A stretch of DNA of 64,000 bases from Halioxenophilus aromaticivorans (GCF_042850945.1 NZ_AP031496.1:930001-994000), one strand, 5' to 3'; positions 17,936 to 26,828 are shown, counted from the first letter of the stretch. Made by a program: numbers and translations. Notes: generated by a model from the sequence alone, not told the origin.

Positions 17936-19636
17936 TCAATACCAAAAGTCGTTATACCAAGTGGAGTATTCTTCGTGCCCGGGAACATCCCGGGCGTTGG
18001 CGGTGCCATCTACCGGTATTTGAATTACCGCCGGTTTGCCGCTGGTAAGAGCGCGCTGCATGGCTGGAGCAATGTCTTGTTCGCAGGTGACGAATTCTCC
18101 GTGAGCGCCGTAGCCCTCGGCGATTTTATCCAGCCGTAATTGCTGGCCCCAGTGGGCCTCGGTTTCAGCAGTGCCTTCGCCTAGCATGCCGCGATAGCCG
18201 CGTACCTCTACGCCCCAGGCGTAATCGCAGGCGACGATGCAAATCACTGGTAGGTTTTTGCGTACGGCGGTTTCCAATTCGGAGGTGTGAAACAAAAAAG
18301 CCGAATCACCGCTGATTAAAACCACTCGCCGGTCATCGTTAATGGTGAGCTGTGCGCCCAGTGCGTAGGGCAGGCCGGTACCCAGGTGACCGAAGTTTTG
18401 GTTCCAAATGGAATCCCGGGGTTCGACCTGGGCGTAGGTCCAGGTGTAGATGCTGGTGGCGCCGCCGTCGCGAACCAACACGGCATCCTTGGGCATGGCT
18501 TGGGTGGCGGCGATCATCAAGCGCCCAGGGTGCATGGGGGTGAGATCTTTGGGGGCTTTTTGTAGGTAGTCTTTTTTATGCTGGCGGTGAATCGCAATTA
18601 ATTCTTCTACGTAACTGGTACGAGGTTTAGCGCTTATTTGCGCGGTGAGTTGTGGCACCACATCGCGCAGATCGCCCAGTAAAGGAACGTGTATTTTTCG
18701 GTTCACGCCAAAGGCGTTGGCATCTCGCTCGATATAAATCCATTTGCGCTGGGCGTCGTTTTTTTGCCAGTGGCCACCCACGCCGTGTTGCACCGGCTCA
18801 CCAATCTCGGTGCCGATGGCAATCACCAAATCCGAGTCCGATACCGCCTGGCTCCCCGCCGGTGAAAAGCCACAGGGAAAGGTTCGCTCTTCGCAGCCGG
18901 GTAAAAACGAACTGATGGGGTAGGTGTGAATCACCGGGCACTGTAGGGTTTCGGCAAGCGCCGCTAAGCTTTGGTGGGCGCGGGCGGTAAAGGCACCTTG
19001 GCCCACCAATAAAATAGGCCGCAGGGCGCGGTTAATTAAGCTAACGGCTTGGTCGATGGCGCTGGCGGCAGCGGGTTGGTGCAAAAGCCGATAATCCTCA
19101 GGCGCTTGCGGCGGGGGTAAATCACAGTCGGCCTGCATGGTGTTCATGGGAATGTCGATATACACCGGCCCGGGTTTGCCCGACAACGCCTGGCGAAATG
19201 CCTCGTGAATAATTTCGTCGGTTTGTTCTGGGTATTCAATCACCGCCGTGTACTTCATGGCTTCTTCAAAGTAGCGGTATTGCGGGGTGTATTGAATACG
19301 ACCGCGTTTTACCCGGCGGGCGGCGATTTGTGCGCGCTGACCCCCAATAAAAATAATAGGCGCGTTTTCTTTGGCAGCATTAATTGCAGCGGGTAATAGG
19401 TTGGCCACGCCGGGGCCCTGGTTGCCAACCACAACACCCGGGGTGCCGGTCATACGCCACATGGCTTCGGCCATAAAGGCGCCGGCTTGTTCGTGGTGGG
19501 GTGCTATCACCCGCCAACCGCGGTCGCTGGCTGTATTAAATAAATGAAAAAAACTGGGGTCGGGGATGCCGAATAGGGTTGTAATATTTTCTGCCTCTAA
19601 TAACGCTAGCAGGCGCTGGTAGATTTTTTCCGGCAT
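17936..19636 (-). CDS. ThDP-dependent enzyme, acetolactate synthase/decarboxylase-like
   Basis: The 566-aa protein has all three domains of the IlvB/benzoylformate decarboxylase superfamily. The catalytic Glu is at residue 49 (APHHEQAGAFMAEA) and NQGPGVANLL follows. The ThDP/metal motif GDSAF at 443 is followed 27 residues later by CDYAWG, where most relatives have NN or ND. ATG 19636 is chosen because GGAG lies 6 nt upstream; an ATG at 19648 is possible. It belongs to the operon UGSC-381aa-ThDP-SDR, with a gap of about 100 bp after the 381-aa gene. It likely cleaves or condenses a 2-oxo acid or acyl-CoA. The substrate cannot be assigned. Confidence 0.9.
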   Translation of the reverse strand: MPEKIYQRLLALLEAENITTLFGIPDPSFFHLFNTASDRGWRVIAPHHEQAGAFMAEAMWRMTGTPGVVVGNQGPGVANLLPAAINAAKENAPIIFIGGQRAQIAARRVKRGRIQYTPQYRYFEEAMKYTAVIEYPEQTDEIIHEAFRQALSGKPGPVYIDIPMNTMQADCDLPPPQAPEDYRLLHQPAAASAIDQAVSLINRALRPILLVGQGAFTARAHQSLAALAETLQCPVIHTYPISSFLPGCEERTFPCGFSPAGSQAVSDSDLVIAIGTEIGEPVQHGVGGHWQKNDAQRKWIYIERDANAFGVNRKIHVPLLGDLRDVVPQLTAQISAKPRTSYVEELIAIHRQHKKDYLQKAPKDLTPMHPGRLMIAATQAMPKDAVLVRDGGATSIYTWTYAQVEPRDSIWNQNFGHLGTGLPYALGAQLTINDDRRVVLISGDSAFLFHTSELETAVRKNLPVICIVACDYAWGVEVRGYRGMLGEGTAETEAHWGQQLRLDKIAEGYGAHGEFVTCEQDIAPAMQRALTSGKPAVIQIPVDGTANARDVPGHEEYSTWYNDFWY

Positions 19637-19738
19637 AGAAAACTCCATATTTTTTGTTTTTGTTTTTTGGGGGAGGGGCGAAAGAGTTAGGCTTTCCCCC
19701 AAGCGCTTGATCCCGCGCTTGGGGTGTTTCTGGGGCTG

Positions 19739-20884
19739 TTATTCAGGGCCGGGCACAACCTTACGGGTTTGAGTAATGCACGAACCAAAACTGTGAAAGC
19801 CCGTTGCGTGCAAGCCGCCGGTACCGCCGCAGCACACCACCAGCACATCTTTGGGTTCAACGCACATATAAACGCGGCCATTAATGACGCGGCCTTGGGC
19901 TTCCAGTTGTTGGCGGTGGTTAGTGGTGAGGTGGTCGGCACTTAGGCTGGCGTATTGCCAAATTAACTGTTGCACGTCCTCCAGCGAAGGAATCTCTTTG
20001 CCGATAATGTCAGCCCAAACCGGGTTGATGGCCACCAGCATTTCCGCGTAGGGCATGGCCGGTGAAAAACCGTTGGCACCAGGGTAGGCGAGAGACTTGC
20101 CAATCATCTCTAAAAACTCCACCGCTTTTTGCGACGTAGTATCTAAAATATTTTGCGTGCCCATGGTGCCATACACCGATACCGCGTCGCCTTTTACGCC
20201 GCGCCGCTCGGCAAACGGTGCCCAGGGCGAGCGTTCTTCCCATTCGCCAAATACTATTCCTGGTACACGGCCAGGTGAGCCAAAGGTGGTTCGGCAGGTA
20301 ACGCCGACTTCCTGCCCGGCAATATTGCGCATCATTAAGCGCATGGCACGGCCAATGGCGGTGGCCGAGCTGGGGGCACCACCGAGGCAGCCGTGTTGGT
20401 AGGGGATATTTAATCGGTTGCGAATATCACCGTTTACCAAGGTCAGTGGCACTACTGGTGCGGTGGTGGCGTTTAAACCGAATAATTCAAAGCTAGAGTC
20501 GGCCATGCCTTCCAGGGCGGCGATGATCAACGGCAGCGACTCGCCGGGAGCGCCGGCCATTACCGCGTTAATGGCAATTTTTTCTACGGTGCAGTCGGCA
20601 TCGGTGGGTGGCAGCTGGCAAATAACTTCGTCGGCATAGCGGTTATTGGCGGCCAAGAATGTGCGTACGCGGGTTTCTGTGGGGGGAATTAATGGCAGGC
20701 CATCGCCCCAACCTTGGTCCATGGCAAATTGGGTGAAGGCCATGACATCGTCTATTTCGGTTTCGACATTCTGGCTGGATAACCAATCCAGTTCGCAACC
20801 GGCGTCGCCGCAGTCGCGTAGGTTGATGACTTTGTCTTCCTTGGCCAGTCCGCTGTTAGCGGCAATACTGCGAGTGGTGCTCAT
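19739..20884 (-). CDS. conserved 381-aa partner of UGSC protein, unknown function
   Basis: I do not know a function for this protein. It contains FAMDQGWGDGLPLIPPTETRV near residue 55, then VEKIAINAVMAGAPGESLP, GLNATTAPVVPLTLVNG and GCLGGAPSSATAIGRAMRL. I recall this block pattern from proteins encoded next to UGSC-family genes, mainly in actinobacteria. The C-terminus carries adjacent cysteines (VVCCGGTGGLHATG, about residues 351-352) and another Cys near 369. Its start overlaps the UGSC stop by 4 bp (ATGA on the minus strand), so the two are translationally coupled and may form a complex. The paired cysteines suggest redox chemistry (inference). Confidence 0.75.
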   Translation of the reverse strand: MSTTRSIAANSGLAKEDKVINLRDCGDAGCELDWLSSQNVETEIDDVMAFTQFAMDQGWGDGLPLIPPTETRVRTFLAANNRYADEVICQLPPTDADCTVEKIAINAVMAGAPGESLPLIIAALEGMADSSFELFGLNATTAPVVPLTLVNGDIRNRLNIPYQHGCLGGAPSSATAIGRAMRLMMRNIAGQEVGVTCRTTFGSPGRVPGIVFGEWEERSPWAPFAERRGVKGDAVSVYGTMGTQNILDTTSQKAVEFLEMIGKSLAYPGANGFSPAMPYAEMLVAINPVWADIIGKEIPSLEDVQQLIWQYASLSADHLTTNHRQQLEAQGRVINGRVYMCVEPKDVLVVCCGGTGGLHATGFHSFGSCITQTRKVVPGPE

Positions 20885-21459
20885 TGGGCGGCCTCCTGCA
20901 GTGTTTTAACGGGTGCGTTAATGCTGGCGCCCATGGTGGTGAGCATGCCATCCAAGTGTTGGTAGGCCACGGGCTCCACCTCGGCGCGGGTTTTTTCATT
21001 TAACGGGTAGGGCAAAATATGAATGCGCAGGCCGGAGCGGCCACCGCGAGCGGCCAGCTGATGGCCAAGTTCGTCGAATACTTCGGTACACACGGCCACG
21101 GTGGGTAGATCTTTATCGGCGGCGGCCAGTGCATCGCGAATGGTCCAACCGGTGCACGAGCCACAGTTGCCCAGGCCAACAACAGCCACGTCTATGGACC
21201 CTAAAAACTCTTCCAAGGCGGCGGCCACTCGCTCGCCCTCGGCACCGGTGCGGCCTTGGTGGGAGCGCCAAAATTTCACCTGCGCGCCGGCTTTGCGAAA
21301 TTCGTCGGCCCAAATTTCTGCCACCCAATCCCAGGCGCGCCAAATTTCATCTAGGCGAAAGCCCACGGTTTTACCTGCAAATGGGCCGGCATCGGGGCCG
21401 GGTGAGGTGATGTTGTCGGTGCGAACTGCGGTTGGGTCTAAGATGTTGCCCAGTGCCAT
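20881..21459 (-). CDS. UGSC-family protein, cysteine form
   Basis: This 192-aa protein has VVGLGNCGSCTGWT with Cys99-Gly-Ser-Cys102. The UGSC family is named for UGSC, where U is selenocysteine; this member has Cys in that position, so no selenocysteine is needed. The CxxC-like motif in a Rossmann-like context (IDVAVVGLGNCGS) suggests thiol redox or metal chemistry, but the family's reaction is unknown to me. It is the first gene of the minus-strand operon and is divergent from an IclR regulator. N-terminal residues 1-30 contain a Gly/Pro-rich linker. Confidence 0.82.
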   Translation of the reverse strand: MALGNILDPTAVRTDNITSPGPDAGPFAGKTVGFRLDEIWRAWDWVAEIWADEFRKAGAQVKFWRSHQGRTGAEGERVAAALEEFLGSIDVAVVGLGNCGSCTGWTIRDALAAADKDLPTVAVCTEVFDELGHQLAARGGRSGLRIHILPYPLNEKTRAEVEPVAYQHLDGMLTTMGASINAPVKTLQEAAQ

Positions 21460-21522
21460 GGTGGTCTCCTTGCGGGCTTTAGTTTGGGCCGCGCGTTATT
21501 ATTTGGTGAGTGTCTGTTGAGT

Positions 21523-21577
21523 GACTTACAGTCTCGATGGAGTTGACTCAAAGTCTCGTTTGGATTGACATAAAGTC
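21523..21577. promoter_or_regulatory. three phased GACT-N3-AGTC operator sites
   Basis: GACT-TAC-AGTC (21523-21533), GACT-CAA-AGTC (21545-21555) and GACA-TAA-AGTC (21567-21577) are spaced exactly 22 bp apart, two helical turns, so all face the same side of the helix. An extra half-site GACT lies at 21588-21591. They occupy the 181-bp gap between the divergent UGSC operon and the IclR gene, so they are the likely IclR binding sites. Confidence 0.7.
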
Positions 21578-21640
21578 CAAAATGTTGGACTATAAAAATT
21601 ATATCACTGTACTTGTGCCAGTTTCAATCGGGGGTTTTGC

Positions 21641-22381
21641 GTGCTCGTCAAACAGATCTGTAATCTTTTTAGCCTCATGGACTTGTTTGCCCGGGTTAAA
21701 GAGCCTTTATCCGTTAAGCAAATCGTGGCGCAGCTGGGTTGGCCTCGCTCCAGCGTGTTTAACTTGGTGTCCACCCTGGTGGACCTTGGTTACCTATACC
21801 AGCCTGTGCCGCGGGGGGGCTATTACCCCACCACTGCATGGCTGGACTTGGCGCGAGAGGTGTGCGAATCACAACCGCTACCGCCGTCGGTGCACCGGTT
21901 GGTGCAATCCCTGGCGGAAGAGACTGGGGAGACGGTGTTGTTGGCCGCACCCGAGGGCACGCAAGTGGTGTTTGTGGATGTGGTGCAATCGGCTAATGTG
22001 ATTCGCTACAGCGCCAGTGCGGGTGACCGAGTACCACTCCAGGCTACTTCGGCCGGGCGAGCGATTTTATCGCTGTATTCACCGGCGGAACGCAGCTCAA
22101 CGCTAAAGCGTGTGGACTTTAAACCCTTCGCCGATAGTGAATTCGACAGTGCCGAGAAGGTAGAGTTGGCTGTTCTGGCCGGCCAGCAAAAGGGATGGTT
22201 TACCAATAACGGCAGCTTTGTGCCGGGATTAGCCGGGGTGGCGGTGCCGTTTGCCTTTGGCGCCCGGCGCAACGCTATTGTCCTGGGCGCTCCCCTGGCT
22301 CGTGTTGAGCCGCAATTGGATGATTTAGGCGCACTTTTGGCGGCCCGGGTTCAGGCATTTTTGCAAGAGCATAGCGAGTAG
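21641..22381 (+). CDS. IclR family regulator, divergent from the UGSC operon
   Basis: The 246-aa protein has an N-terminal winged helix (residues ~1-65: LSVKQIVAQLGWPRSSVFNL is the HTH, YYPTTAWLDLAR follows). The C-terminal IclR effector domain has ETVLLAAPEGTQVVFVDVVQ and VPLQATSAGRAILSLY. The start GTG 21641 has GGGGG about 7 nt upstream. IclR proteins generally control adjacent catabolic operons and sense a small substrate or intermediate. Its gene is divergent from the UGSC operon and shares a promoter region with three regularly spaced dyads. Confidence 0.92.
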   Translation: MLVKQICNLFSLMDLFARVKEPLSVKQIVAQLGWPRSSVFNLVSTLVDLGYLYQPVPRGGYYPTTAWLDLAREVCESQPLPPSVHRLVQSLAEETGETVLLAAPEGTQVVFVDVVQSANVIRYSASAGDRVPLQATSAGRAILSLYSPAERSSTLKRVDFKPFADSEFDSAEKVELAVLAGQQKGWFTNNGSFVPGLAGVAVPFAFGARRNAIVLGAPLARVEPQLDDLGALLAARVQAFLQEHSE

Positions 22382-22480
22382 CTACTAATCGACTAGTTAC
22401 TCATAAAACCGCTGATTCAGTTTGCCCGTCGCATCGGTTATTATCTTTCATCCAATAATAAATGCGCAGGCGGAGGTAAC

Positions 22481-23677
22481 ATGCACCGGTCTCTTTTGCC
22501 TATTTTGCTCGTTGTATTGTTTGTCATGAGTTTGATCTCGGGTTGCGCTACACAACCCAGGGAAATTTCTGTGCAGCCTTCTCTGGCCCATCTTTACAGC
22601 CAGCGGGCAGAGCTGTTTGGCCCTGCCATCCCTGTGCCGCAAGCGTCGCAAATTCTGTCGCTGACGCCTAGCCAGCAACAGCATTTTTTAGATTTTTATC
22701 GACGAGAGAAAATCCGAGACGCGTTTACCGACGATATTATTTACCAATATCTGCAGGCCAATTTACACCGATTTAATTACCACTCCGGTACCTTTACTGC
22801 GCGTGAGACCTTGGCTCAGTTGCAGGGCAATTGTTTATCTTTGGCAATAGTGACGGCGGCCCTTACACAATTAACCGATGCGGAAATTCGCTACGAGCTA
22901 GTGGATGCAACCCCTGTGTTTGAACAGCAAAACTCCATCGTAGAGCGTGGTGTGCACGTGCGCAGTAAAATATTGCGGCCGGTAAAAGAGACAGAGCAAA
23001 CCATATACGGCCGCTCCATGGGAACGGTGGTGGATTACTTTCCCTCAAAAGATGTGCGTTTTTTAAGTAACGTCTCGGGCGTTGAATTTATCGCCATGTT
23101 TTATAACAACATTGCCGCAGAACACTTAACCCGAGGCGATTTTAAAGCTGCCTATTGGTACAGCCGCAAAGCATTGGAGCTTGCGCCGCATTACGCTGCC
23201 AATATTAACACTATGGCGGTGATTTATCGTCGCGCCGGCGCCGCCGATGTGGCAGAGACGATTTACCGTTATGCGTTAACCTTGCCCACAGACCAGCTAA
23301 CCATATTGAAAAATTATCGCGCGCTTTTAGCCTTGCAAAAGCGTGATGCTGAAGTCGCCGAGCTGGATAAAAAAATTGCCAAAATTTACGATCCAAACCC
23401 CTATGTGTGGGTAAAGTTGGGAGACGAGGCCTATCGGCAACAACAATATGACGAGGCGAAATCCTATTATCAAAAAGCAGTGGCGTTAGCGCCTTATGTT
23501 CAACGTGGCTACATGGGGTTGGCCCGAGTGTGGTTGGCGCTGGAAAACTACCCCAAAACAGAAAAAATGCTGCGCAAAGCAATGGCCAACAGCTACCAAC
23601 AAAAGCAAGTACAGCGCTACCAAGCAAAATTGGCCGCCCTGGAACAGCTACAACTCAGCCGCGTTCCTTCGCAGTAA
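22481..23677 (+). CDS. TPR-containing lipoprotein with transglutaminase-like N-domain
   Basis: This 398-aa protein has a signal peptide ending LISGCATQP (lipobox, Cys about residue 22), so it is an outer or inner membrane lipoprotein. Residues ~75-200 resemble a bacterial transglutaminase-like fold; the putative nucleophile is in LAQLQGNCLSLAIV. Residues ~210-385 hold tetratricopeptide repeats (AAYWYSRKALELAPHYAANI; DEAKSYYQKAVALAPYVQRG). GGAGG precedes ATG 22481. It probably scaffolds envelope proteins. I do not recognise a specific function. Confidence 0.85.
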   Translation: MHRSLLPILLVVLFVMSLISGCATQPREISVQPSLAHLYSQRAELFGPAIPVPQASQILSLTPSQQQHFLDFYRREKIRDAFTDDIIYQYLQANLHRFNYHSGTFTARETLAQLQGNCLSLAIVTAALTQLTDAEIRYELVDATPVFEQQNSIVERGVHVRSKILRPVKETEQTIYGRSMGTVVDYFPSKDVRFLSNVSGVEFIAMFYNNIAAEHLTRGDFKAAYWYSRKALELAPHYAANINTMAVIYRRAGAADVAETIYRYALTLPTDQLTILKNYRALLALQKRDAEVAELDKKIAKIYDPNPYVWVKLGDEAYRQQQYDEAKSYYQKAVALAPYVQRGYMGLARVWLALENYPKTEKMLRKAMANSYQQKQVQRYQAKLAALEQLQLSRVPSQ

Positions 23678-23692
23678 TAAAAGGCTTATCGC

Positions 23693-24895
23693 TTGACCGA
23701 GCTCGACCAAAACTTTTTATCCATCTCCCGTACGTTGGCACAATTTGAGCACTATTGGCGCGAGTCGCCGTATCAGGTACAGCAGCCTCGCTGGATGCAA
23801 TCAAATCCGTCGTTGGCGCAACAGTGCTTAAACCTAACCGACTCCCAGTTGCCGTTGCTGGAAGCCAACCCAGAAGCCTTGCAACAATGGTTAGCGCCGC
23901 ACTTACCCGGTGTGGATGCGTTGCTGTCTCGCGTAGAACCCGATTGGGCCAGTCAGCGCCCGGTTGCATTGCCCAGCCATTGGCATGTGGGCATTCCTGG
24001 GCGCAAAAAAACGCAAATAGAAAAATTTGCCCAGTGCTTTACGCCCATGCAACCGCACTTAATCGACTGGTGCTGCGGCAAGGGCCATTTGGGGCGCACC
24101 TTGGCCCATGCCCATGAACTCACCGCCTCGGGTCTAGAAATAAACCCCCAGCTGTGCGCCGTAGGGGAGACAGCCCGCGGTGGCAAGGCGCCGGTAATGG
24201 TGCTGCATCAAACCGATGTGTTGGACGACCAAGCGTTGGCGCGGGTGGCGGCTGCTCTGCCGCACGGCAGCCACGCCGTGGCGCTGCACGCCTGCGGTGA
24301 TTTGCATCGGCGCTTGGTCCAGTGGGCTGCGGCGGAAAATCTGCCCGCGTTGAGTTTAGTGCCCTGTTGTTATCCGTTGTGGCTGAAGCATAAAACCTTT
24401 GCACCTTTGTCTGCGTTGGCTCAGCAGCACGACCTAGGGCTCACCCGAGACGATCTAAACCTCGCTGTACAAGAGGTGGTAACGGCGTCCGCCAAGCAAC
24501 AGCAGCAGTTATTCCAGCTTAATGCATGGCGGCTTGGCTTTGACCAACTGCAGCGTGACTGCACCGGGCGGGATGAATATCTTGCCACGCCTAGCTTGCC
24601 AAAGTCGGCCTTGGGGTGGGGGTTTAAAGCAGTTTGTCAGCACTTGGCTCGCGCCCGAAACATACAACTGCCGAGCGATAGTCAATGGCATCATTATCAA
24701 CAACAGGGTGAGCTGCGATGGCGGCAAGTACGACGCTTACAGTTGGTAAGCCAGGGGTTCCGTCGCCTGTTGGAGTTGTGGCTGTTGCACGATTTAGCGT
24801 TGTGTTTACGCCAGGGGGGGTACCATGTAGCGCTATCGCGTTTTTGTGAGCGTGAAATTACCCCGCGTAACCTGTTAATTAACGCAAAGCGTTAG
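23693..24895 (+). CDS. SAM-dependent methyltransferase-like protein
   Basis: The 400-aa protein has a Rossmann methyltransferase core: HLIDWCCGKGHLGRTLAHA is the SAM-binding glycine motif (about residue 122), ASGLEINPQL carries the acidic residue that binds the SAM ribose, and AVALHACGDLHRRLVQW is the motif IV region, with VPCCYPLW beyond. Related proteins with the HACG motif are often annotated as methyltransferases acting on RNA or as class I enzymes of unknown target. TTG 23693 is the start supported by AAGG upstream, 15 nt after the preceding stop, so it may be cotranscribed. Confidence 0.82.
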   Translation: MTELDQNFLSISRTLAQFEHYWRESPYQVQQPRWMQSNPSLAQQCLNLTDSQLPLLEANPEALQQWLAPHLPGVDALLSRVEPDWASQRPVALPSHWHVGIPGRKKTQIEKFAQCFTPMQPHLIDWCCGKGHLGRTLAHAHELTASGLEINPQLCAVGETARGGKAPVMVLHQTDVLDDQALARVAAALPHGSHAVALHACGDLHRRLVQWAAAENLPALSLVPCCYPLWLKHKTFAPLSALAQQHDLGLTRDDLNLAVQEVVTASAKQQQQLFQLNAWRLGFDQLQRDCTGRDEYLATPSLPKSALGWGFKAVCQHLARARNIQLPSDSQWHHYQQQGELRWRQVRRLQLVSQGFRRLLELWLLHDLALCLRQGGYHVALSRFCEREITPRNLLINAKR

Positions 24896-24937
24896 AGCCA
24901 TAGCGGTTTGTTCGCATTTTTATCGTATCGATTGTGG

Positions 24938-24958
24938 TAACGTGGTTTTTCCACGTTA
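24938..24958. other. stem-loop after the methyltransferase gene
   Basis: TAACGTGG (24938-24945) pairs perfectly with CCACGTTA (24951-24958) around TTTTT. No T-run follows on the plus strand. It may act as an RNA 3' end or a protein site. Nothing else is visible in 24896-25084. Confidence 0.35.
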
Positions 24959-25084
24959 TAAAAAAGCGTGGTTGCAGTGTTTAGTTTGATTAGAGTGCTT
25001 AACTATTTTGATCAACTATTGGTATTAAATACAGTGCTGAATAGTTTACACGGGCCATGGAGTGCCACATCGGCGAGCTAAGAT

Positions 25085-25597
25085 ATGAAACCAACCAACC
25101 TACGAAACCTTGGCAAAATAATATCGGTAGTACGTGTTTGTGTACTGGCTATGAGCGTTGTGTTATTCACCGCTTGTGGCGCCGATAAACTCCAAGAGGA
25201 ATTGGATTTAGAAATTGACCTGGTTCATTTTAGCAGCGACAAAACCGACATTTACCCCGGCGAAGAAGTGCACTTCGTTTGGGAAGCTGAATCACTTTAC
25301 GATTTTGACGTGCGCTTTTTCCTCAGCAAAGATACACGTAAATCCGATGACGATTATCGTTTTATTAAAGAGCAGTGCGGCTACGATGAAGACCATTGCG
25401 AACAATACGACCGAGTTATCTTTACCTGTTTGTTTTTAATGGACAACAGCCTCGATTGTGATGAAGACAACAAGCTGATCAGCGTGAACGACATAACGCC
25501 CTACCTAGAAGAGCTGCCCATGCCCGGCTACGTAATTATTGAAGTTTGTGATGAAACACGCTGCGAGCGTGCCTACACCGAACTGAACTTTTATTAA
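25085..25597 (+). CDS. acidic cysteine-rich lipoprotein, unknown
   Basis: This 170-aa protein has a signal peptide with a lipobox (VVLFTACGADK, Cys about residue 31). The mature part is rich in Asp and Glu and has six further cysteines (EQCGY, DHCEQ, FTCLF, LDCDE, EVCDE, TRCER), so three disulphides are possible in the periplasm or outside. The segment DIYPGEEVHFVWEAESLYDF resembles the start of an immunoglobulin-like beta-sandwich. I do not recognise the family. It has no obvious operon partner. Confidence 0.75.
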   Translation: MKPTNLRNLGKIISVVRVCVLAMSVVLFTACGADKLQEELDLEIDLVHFSSDKTDIYPGEEVHFVWEAESLYDFDVRFFLSKDTRKSDDDYRFIKEQCGYDEDHCEQYDRVIFTCLFLMDNSLDCDEDNKLISVNDITPYLEELPMPGYVIIEVCDETRCERAYTELNFY

Positions 25598-25708
25598 TTC
25601 CCTGGTTTTATTGGTTCCCTGGCAGGCCCGTAAAGTGCCTGTACGGATTTTTTATTGCCAAAAAATATTGCACTATGGTGCGTCTCGTAATAATTCTAAC
25701 AAGTGCCC

Positions 25709-26638
25709 ATGGATCTCGATCAGCTGCACCCGGATTTACAGCCGGTTTACCAAAAAGTCCCCCGTGTTCCCTTCCACGCTTGGTGGTTCCGAAACCTAAT
25801 GCCCCTAGCCCAGGCGGTAAGAAAACGTCTTACTAAGCCTCGCCCGGTGGCCGGTGTGCGCAGCCAAGAAACCACCCTGGGTGGCGTAGGTGTAAAACTC
25901 TACCAGCCAGAGCAGGCCCAGCCGCGTGGCCTTGTGCTGTGGCTGCACGGTGGTGGCTACATACTTGGCGATGCCAGTATCAACGATGACGACTGCCAGC
26001 GCTTGGTCACTGGCTGTGGTGTGGCGGTGGTGTCGGTGGATTATCGGTTGGCGCCCAAGCACCCATTCCCCGCCGCACTGCAAGATGTGATGTCGGTGTG
26101 GCATTGGCTGGTGGGTAATGCCACCTCGCTGGGTGTAAGTGCCGATTGCATGGTGTTAGCAGGCCAGAGTGCCGGTGCCGGTTTGGCAGCGGCGGTGGTG
26201 CAAAAAATAGCCGACGATGGCGGCCAGCAGCCCCTGGCGCAAGTGTTGATATACCCCATGTTGGACGACCGCACGGCCGCCAATACTAACCTCGATGCCG
26301 CCAACCATCGCCTCTGGTCTAACGTTAACAATCGCGCTGCCTGGCAAATGTACTTGGGGCAGCCGCCTGGCGCTGCGCAACTGCCGGATTACGCCGCTCC
26401 TGGCCGCCGAGCTGATTTGCACGGCCTGCCACCCGCCTGGATAGGCTGTGGCAGCGTGGATCTGTTCTACCCAGAAAACCAGCGTTACTACCAACAGTTG
26501 CAAGCCGCCGGCGTGCCCGTGGAGTTTTACCAGGTCGCTGGAGCACCCCATGGGTTTGATGGCTTGGCGCCGGAGCTTGCGCTGGTGGAGCAGTTTCGCG
26601 GGGCCTACAGCGACTTTATTGACCAAATGCTGGCCTAG
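25709..26638 (+). CDS. alpha/beta hydrolase, hormone-sensitive-lipase family
   Basis: The 309-aa esterase has the oxyanion motif WLHGGGYILGD near residue 80, the nucleophile elbow LAGQSAGAGLAAA near 153, and the acid and base regions IGCGSVDLFYPENQ and GAPHGFDGLAPE. This is the HSL (family IV) pattern, which hydrolyses short-chain esters in the cytosol. ATG 25709 begins MDLDQLHPDLQPVY, a normal start for the family; GTG 25703 is possible. No strong ribosome site is seen. Confidence 0.92.
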   Translation: MDLDQLHPDLQPVYQKVPRVPFHAWWFRNLMPLAQAVRKRLTKPRPVAGVRSQETTLGGVGVKLYQPEQAQPRGLVLWLHGGGYILGDASINDDDCQRLVTGCGVAVVSVDYRLAPKHPFPAALQDVMSVWHWLVGNATSLGVSADCMVLAGQSAGAGLAAAVVQKIADDGGQQPLAQVLIYPMLDDRTAANTNLDAANHRLWSNVNNRAAWQMYLGQPPGAAQLPDYAAPGRRADLHGLPPAWIGCGSVDLFYPENQRYYQQLQAAGVPVEFYQVAGAPHGFDGLAPELALVEQFRGAYSDFIDQMLA

Positions 26639-26786
26639 CCGTCAACGAAACAATCGTTTACTTGTGTAAGTCCTTGTATTTACTGTAAATAAGTGAATAT
26701 CTCGGCCTTGCCCAAAGGCGCTCATCCGGCGAGCCTATACAAGCCCTTAGGCTGATGGTGCTATGCAGCGGTTTCTGAACTTGGTT

Positions 26787-26828
26787 ATCCAAAGCACAAC
26801 ATCCAAAGCACAACATCCAAAGTACAAC
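26787..26828. repeat. 3 x 14-bp tandem repeat
   Basis: Two identical 14-bp units (ATCCAAAGCACAAC at 26787-26800 and 26801-26814) are followed by a third with one change (26815-26828). It lies in the 340-bp gap (26639-26980) after the esterase gene. No gene is seen in that gap. Confidence 0.85.

Noticed and set aside
20881..21459. Selenocysteine (UGA) in the UGSC protein
   Set aside because: The motif is encoded with Cys codons in an uninterrupted frame, so no recoding is needed.
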